A stretch of 64,000 nucleotides of DNA from an uncultured bacterium. Lineage in GTDB: Bacteria > Myxococcota_A > Bradymonadia > Bradymonadales > Bradymonadaceae. Location: positions 248,001 through 312,000 of the forward strand of contig CALJNB010000005.1 in the NCBI GenBank assembly GCA_937981985.1. The letters are read 5' to 3'. Positions 32,581-42,741 of the stretch are shown piece after piece. Each line of letters starts with the position of its first letter. The stretch's first letter is position 1. The translations under genes were made by a program, and so were the position numbers. The notes beneath the pieces are model-generated. The model was not told the origin of the DNA, did no database searches, and saw nothing but the letters and a program-made list of their open reading frames with translations.

Positions 32581-33849
32581 TTAAAAAGATACTCGCTCGT
32601 AACTGAGGTTACCTTCCTGGTCGGCGTCCAAAATAACGATGTTTCGTGTGCTCGACGAATTTCTTTCGGCGGTTCCAGTAAGGACTACTTCGAGGTCCCC
32701 TAATTTTTCTTGTCTACCTTCTGAACTATTGCCCGCGAACAGCATGTTTACGTTATACCTATTTAAAATTGCATGCACTCGGGCACCTTCGATCGGATTT
32801 CGGAATCCAGCATCACGGGTTGGATCGATATCCAGAGGAGGGGTGTGGGTGAAGACAATAAAAGGGACATCGTCAGCGCCCCGTCGCGCCTGGGCGAATA
32901 AATTATCGATGCGTTGAATTCCAACTTCGCCAAGCGATCCGGTCGCTGAGTAGAAAGTGAAAAACTTTACCTTTTTATGCGCAAAAACATGTTCATGAGG
33001 TCCGAAGCGTCTTAAAAATGGGGATCCACTATCGATAACGGCTTCGTTGTCTCCAGCGACGACGACTGCAGGTATCGGGAGCGCATTTAGTATTTTTGAT
33101 AGCTCATCGAGTCCTTCAGGCGAGAAGTCGGACGTCATATTGCCGAGAAAAACAAAGAAGTCCAAATTCTGTTGTGAAACGAGATCGCTGAGGGCTGAAA
33201 AGGTCTCTTTGTTCTCAATGGATCCGACTATGGCGACACGTACGGTGTCATTTTTAATATTTTCTTCGATCGTGAATCGAAGACTCCGGCACGGAAGTAC
33301 ATCGTAGGTGAACAGTAGCGTGGTTGGATTATTGCGATCGTGGGAGAACGCTGGAAGAGTGCAATCGACAAACGCCTCGGTCGCCTCACATATTCCAAGC
33401 TTACATTGTGTTCCATCGGGGCATTCCGAGATTTCGTCACATGTCTGCCCAATTGCGGCTCGTGCGGGCTCACACGATAAAAGAGTGGATTTTCCGAAGG
33501 GGCATCCATCTTCGTTTTCAGAGTTCAACGTGATGACATCGCTAATTTTCAAGACGGCTTGTGGAGAGATATTCTCAACGGCAAACGCGCGTTCGCGTTC
33601 CGGCAAAGGCCCGCTGCGGACTGTGAGAGAGATTTCCGGATTTGCGGCCCTGGCGACAATAGGTTCAGAGGTAACATTTCTGAACGCACCGTAGACCAGT
33701 GATGCCTCAACGCCGTCTGTGAAGTTCGCTAAGCCTATCGATCGTTGAGTTGCGCTACTTTGAGAGGTATTGGAACTGCAATTAGTACCGAAAATGACGC
33801 AAAACAAGGCCATGCGCAGGCCAACGCGATATGTTATAGACTGAGGCAT
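32581..33849 (-). CDS. Exported calcineurin-like phosphoesterase with degenerate active site
   Basis: 422 residues from ATG 33849 (alternative ATG 33813); both open a lipoprotein signal ending in FGTNCSS. Residues about 60-200 are an unrecognised domain with a Cys-rich piece (CDEISECPDGTQCKLGIC). Residues about 210-420 show the metallophosphoesterase order, but the metal ligands are changed: the DxH position reads VGS, GDxxD reads GNMTSD, GNHE reads GDNE and the final GHxH reads GNSS; only the middle His (FTHTPP) remains. It is therefore probably a non-catalytic binding protein. The start lies 13 bases from that of the divergent tamB-like gene, so each promoter must overlap the other gene. 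Confidence 0.77.
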   Translation of the reverse strand: MPQSITYRVGLRMALFCVIFGTNCSSNTSQSSATQRSIGLANFTDGVEASLVYGAFRNVTSEPIVARAANPEISLTVRSGPLPERERAFAVENISPQAVLKISDVITLNSENEDGCPFGKSTLLSCEPARAAIGQTCDEISECPDGTQCKLGICEATEAFVDCTLPAFSHDRNNPTTLLFTYDVLPCRSLRFTIEENIKNDTVRVAIVGSIENKETFSALSDLVSQQNLDFFVFLGNMTSDFSPEGLDELSKILNALPIPAVVVAGDNEAVIDSGSPFLRRFGPHEHVFAHKKVKFFTFYSATGSLGEVGIQRIDNLFAQARRGADDVPFIVFTHTPPLDIDPTRDAGFRNPIEGARVHAILNRYNVNMLFAGNSSEGRQEKLGDLEVVLTGTAERNSSSTRNIVILDADQEGNLSYERVSF

Positions 33850-33862
33850 AGGAGCAAACCTG

Positions 33863-36800
33863 ATGTTGATGGAAGACATCCAAATAGAGGTATATCGTAG
33901 TACGCTAAAGATTCCAGCGATCTTTTTTGTACCTGCGACTATTGCGTTATCACTGTATGCCATTCTCTATCTATTTTTAAACTCAAATTTTCTAGTACAA
34001 CAGCTTCAGGAACGCTCTCAGGAATATATCCCTGGGCAAATTGCAGTCGGAAAAATTATCACCGATTCTTCGCTGACCAATTTCCAGATTATCGGTGCGA
34101 AGATTCGATCGGCTTCCGGCGCTCCTATCGTCGAGAGCGGAACCGTACAATTTGGGTATAATCCACTTCTTTTGTTCGCTAAACGATTTCAAATTTCCTA
34201 CGTGAATGTATCAGATGCGCGCGTTCATATTGGCTTGGAAGATCGAGTCAATTTATTACGAGCTTTGGGATTGTACGAAGAAAAGGAAGTGCGTGACGAT
34301 AACGAATCGTCGTTGAAGATTGACCTTGGGATCAAGAATATCTCGATAGTGGATTCTTATTTTTCCTACTCGATGGATCATATGCGATTTAAGATCGCGG
34401 ATGCGAATATCATCGGTGCTGAACTTGATATTAGTGACGGTGAATTAAATATTTTTGTGCCCGAAATTTTGGTGGAAGAAATACCTTTTCACTTTCAGCA
34501 CGAGATGTTTCACCTCAAAGAGAAGTGGGGCGATTGGGAACCTAAAGCAGAGGACGTAAAGCTTACAAATTGGCGTTGGATGGGTGATGGATTTTTCGCC
34601 GATGAAATCTCTTTCGAATTGGATGGAACTCGTTTGGTTGCCGGTGGCTGGATGAATTTCCCGAACGACGTACACGACGACCAGTCGGTAGCTTATGGGG
34701 CGAAAGCCCGTTTATCCGGGCCTTATTGGTCACGTGCCGTTCAATATTTCGTTAAAGATTTTGCACACGTCGACGCCGAATTTATCGACTTGGAGGTCAT
34801 CGGGGATTTGGGAAAAGTAGACTTGTTGGCTGACTATTCTCTGAACCAATTGGATGCATACGGCCTTCAATTTTTTAATGTCAAAGGAACATTTGAACTT
34901 GATAATCAATATATTTCTATGGGGAAGACGACGGGCCGCGTTGCCGGCGGTAAAATGGACGTTAATTCCGCGTTTTACGATATGTATACCGGAGTTTTTG
35001 GAGCAAATTTTTCCGCCGAGGATGTTGATCCCTATACTTCAGTTAAGGCTTTCGGATTTGAATATCCTTATCTTGAGGGCGTCGCTTCGGGAACATTTCA
35101 GGTTACCGGACATGTCCCCTATGAAGACACGGTTGGTAAGACGACGCTTCCGCTTCTTGGAGGGTTCACGGACGCCGCGCGTCCACTCATCTCTCTTAAA
35201 CTGCTGAAAGATGCGACTTATGAACGCATTTCTTCAGAAACCTTACCTGGTAAAAAATTTCGAATTCTTAAAGGTGCAGAAGTTTGGTCACAAGTTGATC
35301 GCGTGGGCGTTCCGAAAGCAATTCTCTTATCAGAGCTTGGTCGATTTTCTTTTAAGGATTTTGTACTTCATTATGATCGGTATGAAATTGAAAGAACCTT
35401 AAGAAGTCGAAAGATGCAGGCATCGATTGAAAGCGATGATATGAGTAAGCTCGTAGACTTTTACGGAGGTTCAGGCGTTGCAGGACGTTTGAAGTTAAAT
35501 GTTGATGCACTCGGTAGGCTCAATTACCCGGAGGTGAACCTTTCTATGGAAATGGATAGACCCAAGTTAGCTATTGCTGGTGTCGAGTGGATCGGAGAGA
35601 GAATAGGCCTTACTGGTAACATATCCAACGGTCGCTTCTCGATCTCCGATTTAACATTGGTTGGGAATAGCGGTCGGGGAGAGATAAACGGTCATCTGGC
35701 GCTTCTTGCCGACCCGAAAAAAATCTTAGATGAAAAGGGACTGACAACAAAAGACTTTCAATATCCCCTGGAAAACGAAGCGAATCTCAATGTCAATTTG
35801 TCGGATCTACATCTGAAAAATATCGCGAATAGTGCCGGTTTAGATAACGCCATGAATCCAAGCGGCTTGATGGATGTTGAAGGTAAAATAACCGGATCGT
35901 TACAGCGTCCTGACGGTGAACTTGCTTTTACAGGAAAGAAGATTGAACTATTTGGACAGAACATTCCTAATTTGGAAAGTGTTTTAAGGTTCACAGATGA
36001 TGGCGGTTACGCATTCCAGGAAACCGAAGTTGATTTGGGTCGTGCTGGTTTATTAAGGGGCAAGATATCGGGCAAGGGGGAGGAGATTGAATATGACATC
36101 TCAGGAAAAGATATCGAACTTCAGCACTTCGAATTTCTAAAAGAGACCGAACTTTCCGCCCGAGGTAAGGGTGACTTTCGAGTGTATGGTAAAGGTACTT
36201 ACGATAATCCCAATGCTGGTGGCTTTATTCGCATCGATGATGTGGAGGTCATTGGACGAGATTTAGGCGACCTTGCATTGGTAATCAATACACTTGATTC
36301 TACCATTCATTTGTCGGGGGCCCTTCTTCCGTGGGTAACCGTCGATGCCGAAATACCGCTGAGCGACGAAGCATTTTACGCCCGTTTTGGAATCGATGAT
36401 ATTAATATTAGCGATGCGGTGAGTGAGTTGCGAGCTCTGAATATCATCGAAGATTCGTCCGCAAGCGGTATGGTTGAACTTTTTCTGGAACGTGATTTTT
36501 CCCGATATCAAATTCTGGTTAACCTAGCAGACCTGCGGGTTTCTGCTTTTGGTAAGGAGTTCAGAAATCAAGGACCAGTCGTTGCAGGTCTTAACGAAGG
36601 ACGCTTATTACAGATTCAAAATAGCCGGGTGGGTGTCGACGGAAAGTATCTTGATATCCATGGCGGTGTGTTTCTCGATCAGTCGTTGGTCGATTTAGTT
36701 ATTTCGGGCGATATGGATTTGTCTCTCCTAAATGGCGTACGTTTAGCATTCCCGGCGTATATGCCTGAGATGTTTTTAGAAGCAGACGGGAGTGCCAGAG

Positions 36801-38137
36801 TTGATTTAGCAGTGAAAGGTCCGCCCGAAGCGATCGCAGCGAACGGAAACGTCAGGTTTGATCAGAGCGAATTTTTATTACGCGGACTTTCCGAGCCGCT
36901 CATTCTAAACGGCGGAAGGATCGACGTGAATGAGAATCAAATCAGTGTGAGTCGAACGGAGCCGATCGAAGGAAGGATGCTTGGAGGCCTTTTCAGTGTT
37001 GGCGGAACCGTTGGTTTAGATAATATGTCGCCCCGCGATGTTGACTTAAGTCTGAGTGCCCAAAATTTTGGATACCGCATACCTACCGTAGCAGACGCAA
37101 CCTTTGGGGCAGACCTACGTGTTCGAATCGGTGAATTCGATAAACCCGAATCTTGGTTGATCAGTGGCGAAGTTGATATTCTCGATGCGCTATATTATCA
37201 GAATTTTTCTGTATTACAGGATGCGTTGACGAATCGACTTCTCGGTACCTTTACCCAGAGCACTGAACGATATGATGCATCCGTTTTCGAACGGTTTCCC
37301 GAGCTCGCTGATATTGGTTGGGACGTTAACTTGGTTGCCCGCGATGGGGTTAAAATTCGAAATGAGATCGATCGGCTTGGACTTGATATCGAATTGCGTT
37401 TGGGACTTCGACTTCAAAATACATTGTTAGAGCCTAATCTGACTGGAGAGATCAATCTTATTGGTGGGCTTGTTAAGTTTCAAGGAGAGGAGTTTCGTGT
37501 CAGAACAGGTATTCTGAATTTCGATGGGAATCCGAGGAATCCGACAGTGGACGTCATCGCAGAAGCGGATATTGAGAACGCTTGTCGTGGCCCCGAGAAC
37601 TCCAATCAAGGTCAAACCATGACCTTATCTGGGGTGGCAGACCAAGGTGAACAGCAGACCTATCATGTTATTTTAAATGTTAGTGGTTCACTGGATAACA
37701 TGAATATCCAATTCGAAAGTAATCCTTTTGCAGACCAACGCGATATTTTGAGTTTGATGTTAACGGGTTGTACTGTTGATCAACTCACAGCTTCTTCAGC
37801 AGGATCTCCGACGCTCGAAGTTGCTCTCGGACCGGTGTTGGGTTGGATCGAGGGGCAGGTTCAAGATGCTGTTAAAGTGGAAGAGTTTACGATCACGCCA
37901 AGTTTTGATCGCCTAAAAGCGACAGTTGGAGATAGTATCACGCGTCGCGTAAGTTGGCGTTTCCAGCTAGATACCGGGCTTACAGATTCGGCAGGTGGAC
38001 AACTTGGTAAAGTAGTATACAAGATATCAGATGAATGGTCTGCTTTGTTGAGCGAGAGCACAAGTAATAACGCACGATCTGACGAAAGTAATTTTTTAAT
38101 TGAAGTTAAGCTGAAGTACAGACTATTAATCGACTAA
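33863..38137 (+). CDS. tamB: TamB-like translocation and assembly module protein
   Basis: 1424 residues. AGGAG lies 8 bases before the ATG. A single N-terminal membrane helix (IPAIFFVPATIALSLYAILY, residues 18-37) anchors it in the inner membrane; the rest is beta-rich AsmA/TamB repeat sequence spanning the periplasm, and the last ~300 residues are the conserved TamB domain (DPLV-like stretch FDGNPRNPTVDVIAEADIE near 1215, SNPFADQRDILSLMLTG near 1283, RRVSWRFQLDTGL near 1363). TamB works with an Omp85 partner in outer-membrane protein insertion or phospholipid transport. The partner gene follows at once, in the reverse of the enteric tamA-tamB order. Confidence 0.9.
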   Translation: MLMEDIQIEVYRSTLKIPAIFFVPATIALSLYAILYLFLNSNFLVQQLQERSQEYIPGQIAVGKIITDSSLTNFQIIGAKIRSASGAPIVESGTVQFGYNPLLLFAKRFQISYVNVSDARVHIGLEDRVNLLRALGLYEEKEVRDDNESSLKIDLGIKNISIVDSYFSYSMDHMRFKIADANIIGAELDISDGELNIFVPEILVEEIPFHFQHEMFHLKEKWGDWEPKAEDVKLTNWRWMGDGFFADEISFELDGTRLVAGGWMNFPNDVHDDQSVAYGAKARLSGPYWSRAVQYFVKDFAHVDAEFIDLEVIGDLGKVDLLADYSLNQLDAYGLQFFNVKGTFELDNQYISMGKTTGRVAGGKMDVNSAFYDMYTGVFGANFSAEDVDPYTSVKAFGFEYPYLEGVASGTFQVTGHVPYEDTVGKTTLPLLGGFTDAARPLISLKLLKDATYERISSETLPGKKFRILKGAEVWSQVDRVGVPKAILLSELGRFSFKDFVLHYDRYEIERTLRSRKMQASIESDDMSKLVDFYGGSGVAGRLKLNVDALGRLNYPEVNLSMEMDRPKLAIAGVEWIGERIGLTGNISNGRFSISDLTLVGNSGRGEINGHLALLADPKKILDEKGLTTKDFQYPLENEANLNVNLSDLHLKNIANSAGLDNAMNPSGLMDVEGKITGSLQRPDGELAFTGKKIELFGQNIPNLESVLRFTDDGGYAFQETEVDLGRAGLLRGKISGKGEEIEYDISGKDIELQHFEFLKETELSARGKGDFRVYGKGTYDNPNAGGFIRIDDVEVIGRDLGDLALVINTLDSTIHLSGALLPWVTVDAEIPLSDEAFYARFGIDDINISDAVSELRALNIIEDSSASGMVELFLERDFSRYQILVNLADLRVSAFGKEFRNQGPVVAGLNEGRLLQIQNSRVGVDGKYLDIHGGVFLDQSLVDLVISGDMDLSLLNGVRLAFPAYMPEMFLEADGSARVDLAVKGPPEAIAANGNVRFDQSEFLLRGLSEPLILNGGRIDVNENQISVSRTEPIEGRMLGGLFSVGGTVGLDNMSPRDVDLSLSAQNFGYRIPTVADATFGADLRVRIGEFDKPESWLISGEVDILDALYYQNFSVLQDALTNRLLGTFTQSTERYDASVFERFPELADIGWDVNLVARDGVKIRNEIDRLGLDIELRLGLRLQNTLLEPNLTGEINLIGGLVKFQGEEFRVRTGILNFDGNPRNPTVDVIAEADIENACRGPENSNQGQTMTLSGVADQGEQQTYHVILNVSGSLDNMNIQFESNPFADQRDILSLMLTGCTVDQLTASSAGSPTLEVALGPVLGWIEGQVQDAVKVEEFTITPSFDRLKATVGDSITRRVSWRFQLDTGLTDSAGGQLGKVVYKISDEWSALLSESTSNNARSDESNFLIEVKLKYRLLID

Positions 38138-41100
38138 TCTACATTTTTTTGGTGATTTTTAGCGGAACGTTTTTTTCCGTTAAGGGATATTCTCAAACCG
38201 ATACCGGTACCGAAGAATCATCGGCGGACGCTTCGGCAATGGAAGAGCGTATTCAGTCATCGGATGCGTCCGACGTTGATCCTTCTTTGAACGGTCTCGT
38301 AAAGGGGGCCAAAGATGACAAACAAGGGTTAGCTGAAGACAAGCTTCTTGAAGGGAAAAAGATTCGTACCTTCGATTTTTCTTGCGATCTTCCTGTTTGC
38401 AAAAATAAAATGGGCCTAAAAGCGTTCAAAGATATTGCGGGGCTTAAGGTTGGTGCAGACTTTCGACTACAATCACTGAGACTTGCGGAACGACGATTAG
38501 CAAAAACCGGATTTTTTGAATCGTTGAAGGTCGAAAAACAGCTTCGTAATAACGAAGTCGACGTACGGATTTTCGCAAAAGGTGCGCTCCTCATCCGTAA
38601 GGTCCATTTTGAGGGCGTTGATGCGCCGCCTTTCGAATCTGATATTCGAAAAATCGTTACCTTTCGTCAGGGGCAGCGGTACTTGCCGGATTCTACTAAA
38701 GTGTCTGCCCAATTGGATAGTATTCGCGCGTTGTATAAAAAGGAAGGTTATTTCGGGACAACGATAGAGGTTTTTGTAAGAAGCGTAGAAGACGATAAAC
38801 ATTCAGTTGATTTGGTTTTTAAAATCAAAAAGGGGAAGCAGCGCGGGGTTTGTAGTGTCGGGATACGGGGTGTCCGTGCAATGACCTACTCCAGATTAAA
38901 GGAGCTTTTGTTATCCGAGTTTGCAACGCTGCCTGCTCGTCTGAATGTTTTCTCGACTAACTTTACCACCGAGTATTTTCGAAAAGGTCGCGAGAAAATA
39001 ATCGAGGCATATCGGGAAAAAGGGCATTATCAAGCGAGGATCATCCGCCACGAAACGAAATTCAACGCGAAAAAGAATTGTGAAACACTCATCTTAGATA
39101 TCATCGAGGGCCCTCATTGGGACGTTGAGTTTTCCGGCGTTGAGCGTTTCGACGACGAGGATCTCCTTGCCGTGCTTCCTTTTTCCGAGTCGGGATACGT
39201 AGACTCTCAAGAAATCGTCGGCGGTGAATTTGCGATAAGACGTCTTTATGAAACTAGAGGTTATCCTTTCGCCCAGGTACGAGGAAAAGAAAGCAAAATT
39301 TCGGATAGTGAACGTAAGGTATCTTTTGAAATTAGCGAAGGCCCACTGGTTGAGATAAAGGAGATTCGATTCGAAGGAAACAACTCTATTGAAGACAGTG
39401 AACTTCTCGAACAAATGGCGACTAAGGCATACGGTCTTTTCGAATCAGGTGGGTTCCTTCAAACCGACGAGCTTCTGGGCGATTTTGGAAAAATTGAAGC
39501 CTTATATAGCGCCAAGGGTTGGCTTTTAGCTTCGATAAAAAATTTCCGTGTTGAACTTTTCGATGACGGTATTGTTATTGTGGTAGTTGTGGACGAAGGC
39601 AAACGGATTATTGTTGAAGCTCTAGATATTGCAGGTAATAGAATGATCACTGACGCTACTTTGAAGCGAGGGTTAGTGAGCAAAAAGAATGAATCTTTTG
39701 TTCCCTTAAACTTAAAAGCCGATCTCGCAAAAATTACGACTAAATATTCAGAACTCGGTTATCCTATGACACGCGTTAAATCGTCGTGTCGATTATTGAA
39801 TGGAAATGAAGTCCCGTGCCAAGCTCCTCGACGAAAAACTCAATGCGTGGCAAGAACACTCGATCAGCTGGCGAAATTTTGTGAGTTTGATTTCAAAAGC
39901 CAACGCTACACCTGTCAGCGGATCGTAGACAGTGATGCATGTGAACCGAGTGGTGGTGTAGATGCACGAGTTCGTATTCGTCACACTATTGAGGAAGGGC
40001 CTCGCGTCAGAGTTGGGGCAATTTTATTACGAGGGAATTTCGATACGGATTCAAAAGTGATTTATCGCGAAGTTCCCTTTGAAGAAAACGCGTTACTGGA
40101 CACCAAAAGCGTTCTGGAGGCTCAGAGAAATTTGCGTTCCCTAAATATATTCGATTCAGTGAGTGTTGAATCTATCGGCCTCGATGACGAGTTATTCATG
40201 GAAGATGAAGGACTTGCAGCGTTGGTTATAAGTGTGGAAGAGAGTCGTTCATCGGAAAGTCTTGAGTTCAAATTCGGCCTGGAATTGCGTGAACTTCTAT
40301 CGGAGAATTTTCAATTACTGGTTACAGCTGAAAGCCAGTATAATAATCGCAATGTAGCCGGAAGTAGTATCGGCTTGCAACCGAGGATAATTTCGGCGGT
40401 CGATACTTTAGATCTTCTGGCCTTGAGTTCTGATACCGCCATTAGCGGAGCAAGCTCAAAAGGCGTCGACTTTTTGGTAGGTGCTGAAATCGTTTTAAGC
40501 CATCCGCGCTTTTTGAAAAACGCTTTAGGAATCGACAAACTTAAAGCCACGCTTTCTCCTTTCTATCTTCAAGATTTACTAGGCATTATTAATCGTAATG
40601 TGTTGCGAGAAGAGGGCGGACTCCGCTTGGAACTGCGTAAAGAGCTTATTGAGATTTTGGCACGTTTCTACTTTAAACTCGGTCTGGAATTAAAATCTAT
40701 TGCGTCTTTTGCGCCTGACGGACCGGTCATTGATGGAACGCGAATTTTTTCACCTCGTAGGTCCATTGGTAAACTCACGTTCGAATTCGTTTTGGACCGT
40801 CGCGATAGTCCGCTCAACCCTAAAGAGGGGTTTTTCGTTCGTGTTGAGCCGTCGATCATCTCCGGTGATGCCTTTGGACAGGGAGGCGAGGATTTCTTTT
40901 CAGATTCGTTTTTGAAGTTAACATTGACCAGTTCAATCTATTTTAATTTTTGGGAAAATTTCGTGCTAGGCCAATCGATTCGCGTCGGACAGATCTTTCC
41001 CTTGGCTACCCGAGAAAATCCTGTGCAGGCAGATGAGCGATATTTCTTGGGTGGGATTCGCAGTGTCCGCGGATTCCCCGACGGAACTCTTGGTCCGATC

Positions 41101-41436
41101 GGTTCGAATCAGCAGCCCAGCGGAGGCGAGTTTTTGTTGAATTATAACGCTGAATTTCGATATCCACTTTTCGAGAAGTTCGGAATATACGGTGCAACCT
41201 TTTTCGACGTGGGCCTTCTTACCGATTGTCGTGAACGGCGTACCGGTGATCGTGATTGTTTTCGCGAAGCTTTCGACAATCCATTGGAACAACTTAGGCC
41301 CACCGCAGGGATAGGAATTCGCGCACTAATTTTAGGACAGATTCCTGTTGTATTAGACTACGGAGTTGTGTTGAATCGAGAAGCTGGAGAGCAATTTGGA
41401 GAAATCCATTTTAACGTAGGATATACTTTTGATTAG
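38125..41436 (+). CDS. Omp85 outer-membrane assembly protein (TamA/BamA-like)
   Basis: About 1100 residues. The frame is open from 38110 without ATG; the first sensible start by signal-peptide logic is ATT 38125 (NRLIYIFLVIFSGTFFSVKGYSQ region, in order), overlapping the tamB end by 13 bases; TTG 38149 or GTG 38152 are alternatives that shorten the signal peptide. Six or seven POTRA-like modules fill about residues 60-720, with GYF, GYP or GHY turns in several (KKEGYFGTTI, REKGHYQARI, ETRGYPFAQV). One carries a Cys-rich insert of about 60 residues. The barrel has FVLDRRDSPLNPKEGFF and the lid-loop motif SVRGFPDG. The C-terminus is NVGYTFD. Paired with TamB, it most likely acts as its outer-membrane partner. 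Confidence 0.88.
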   Translation: MNRLIYIFLVIFSGTFFSVKGYSQTDTGTEESSADASAMEERIQSSDASDVDPSLNGLVKGAKDDKQGLAEDKLLEGKKIRTFDFSCDLPVCKNKMGLKAFKDIAGLKVGADFRLQSLRLAERRLAKTGFFESLKVEKQLRNNEVDVRIFAKGALLIRKVHFEGVDAPPFESDIRKIVTFRQGQRYLPDSTKVSAQLDSIRALYKKEGYFGTTIEVFVRSVEDDKHSVDLVFKIKKGKQRGVCSVGIRGVRAMTYSRLKELLLSEFATLPARLNVFSTNFTTEYFRKGREKIIEAYREKGHYQARIIRHETKFNAKKNCETLILDIIEGPHWDVEFSGVERFDDEDLLAVLPFSESGYVDSQEIVGGEFAIRRLYETRGYPFAQVRGKESKISDSERKVSFEISEGPLVEIKEIRFEGNNSIEDSELLEQMATKAYGLFESGGFLQTDELLGDFGKIEALYSAKGWLLASIKNFRVELFDDGIVIVVVVDEGKRIIVEALDIAGNRMITDATLKRGLVSKKNESFVPLNLKADLAKITTKYSELGYPMTRVKSSCRLLNGNEVPCQAPRRKTQCVARTLDQLAKFCEFDFKSQRYTCQRIVDSDACEPSGGVDARVRIRHTIEEGPRVRVGAILLRGNFDTDSKVIYREVPFEENALLDTKSVLEAQRNLRSLNIFDSVSVESIGLDDELFMEDEGLAALVISVEESRSSESLEFKFGLELRELLSENFQLLVTAESQYNNRNVAGSSIGLQPRIISAVDTLDLLALSSDTAISGASSKGVDFLVGAEIVLSHPRFLKNALGIDKLKATLSPFYLQDLLGIINRNVLREEGGLRLELRKELIEILARFYFKLGLELKSIASFAPDGPVIDGTRIFSPRRSIGKLTFEFVLDRRDSPLNPKEGFFVRVEPSIISGDAFGQGGEDFFSDSFLKLTLTSSIYFNFWENFVLGQSIRVGQIFPLATRENPVQADERYFLGGIRSVRGFPDGTLGPIGSNQQPSGGEFLLNYNAEFRYPLFEKFGIYGATFFDVGLLTDCRERRTGDRDCFREAFDNPLEQLRPTAGIGIRALILGQIPVVLDYGVVLNREAGEQFGEIHFNVGYTFD

Positions 41437-42691
41437 ATACGCTCATTTTTGCTCGATTATATTAGTATCCTTTTTTACTTTGTTTTTAGTCCCTCAGCTA
41501 ACTCAGGCTGCGGTCCCCTGGTCGAATGGTAAATCGGCAGGCGAAGATCTAGAAGTAAGTATCATAACCTATTCTCATAGCGAAGAAATCGCGTCGTGGT
41601 TTGGTCATACTTCAATTTTGATTCAAGATAAAAAGTACAACATCGGTCGAGTTTACAATTACGGGATGTTCCACTTTGGGCCGGACTTACTGCCGAAATT
41701 TCTTACTGGCGAGATGAGGTTTTGGGTTGGCGAAGCAAACGTGAAGAGAACCTTTGACCTTTATCAACGTCATAACCGAGATATTCGAATTCAAGAACTC
41801 AATATCTCCAACGCTAAAAAAATTGAGATAGCGAAATATATGGCCGATTATGTCTTACCTGAAAACCGGTATTATATTTACGACCATTACTACGACAATT
41901 GTTCGACACGTCCGCGCGATGTTGTAGACCTGGCCAGTGGGGGACAGTTTAGGAAATTCGCCGAAAAAAAGTCCAAGTTCACTCTGCGTGAGCACACGCA
42001 ACGCTATGCCCAGCACAATCCTTATATTTATTTTTTATTAAGTGCGTGGATGAATAAAGAGATCGATCAGCCTCTCACCTTATGGGAGGATATGTTTCTG
42101 CCGGGTGAACTAGAGAAAAATCTTAATGATTTTACTTATGTGGACGAAGCTGGTGTGTCCAAGCCTATGGTACTTCGAACTTACACGATCTTTGAATCTG
42201 ACAGGGAAGCTGTGCCTGCTGAACCTAATCAGTTCTGGATACTTACTTTGTTGGCTGGTGTGATTTTGGGTGGTTTAGGTTTTGTTCTTCGACGTCGTAT
42301 CGATGAAGAGAAGTTTACGAAGAAGAAGCGAGTTCCTTACGCATTGTTCACAATACTATTCGGCGTGTTTTTGGGGATCCCCTCGTTAGCCTCTATGGGA
42401 TTCAACTTCACCCATCATACCATCACGCATTGGAACGAAAGTTTATTCATGATGAACATCTTTACGTTCCTAACCTTACCACTTGGCTTTATGATTTTTT
42501 TCGGATCCCGTCGCGCTTTAGGATGGTTAGATAGGTCTTGGATAATTCTCTCGGTTCTGACCTTATTGTTGGTGGTTTTAAAAATTACACCATGGTTTGC
42601 TCAAGAGAATGTTCAGGTGATTATTTTTTTCCTCCCGTTTTATCTTTTGATGGGAGTATTTGGTTTTCGTCTTTTTCGTAAAAAGAACTGA
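41429..42691 (+). CDS. DUF4105/Lnb-like membrane protein
   Basis: 420 residues. TTG start at 41429 with AGGA 7 bases upstream; it overlaps the Omp85 stop by 8 bases. A signal/anchor helix (about 9-28) is followed by an exported DUF4105 domain (about 35-255) with FGHTSILIQDK and YDHYYDNCSTRPRDVV; the Cys in NCST is the likely nucleophile. Four or five membrane helices follow (about 272-415). DUF4105 is the periplasmic domain named after Lnb, reported as a lipoprotein N-acyltransferase in Bacteroides; that link is from memory. Its place behind TamB and Omp85 suggests a role in outer-membrane lipoprotein or lipid handling, which is inference. Confidence 0.8.
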   Translation: MIRYAHFCSIILVSFFTLFLVPQLTQAAVPWSNGKSAGEDLEVSIITYSHSEEIASWFGHTSILIQDKKYNIGRVYNYGMFHFGPDLLPKFLTGEMRFWVGEANVKRTFDLYQRHNRDIRIQELNISNAKKIEIAKYMADYVLPENRYYIYDHYYDNCSTRPRDVVDLASGGQFRKFAEKKSKFTLREHTQRYAQHNPYIYFLLSAWMNKEIDQPLTLWEDMFLPGELEKNLNDFTYVDEAGVSKPMVLRTYTIFESDREAVPAEPNQFWILTLLAGVILGGLGFVLRRRIDEEKFTKKKRVPYALFTILFGVFLGIPSLASMGFNFTHHTITHWNESLFMMNIFTFLTLPLGFMIFFGSRRALGWLDRSWIILSVLTLLLVVLKITPWFAQENVQVIIFFLPFYLLMGVFGFRLFRKKN

Positions 42692-42741
42692 ATCGTCGCG
42701 GACGCCGTTCGTGATTTCTTTTGCATCCAGTTTTTGTCCGG

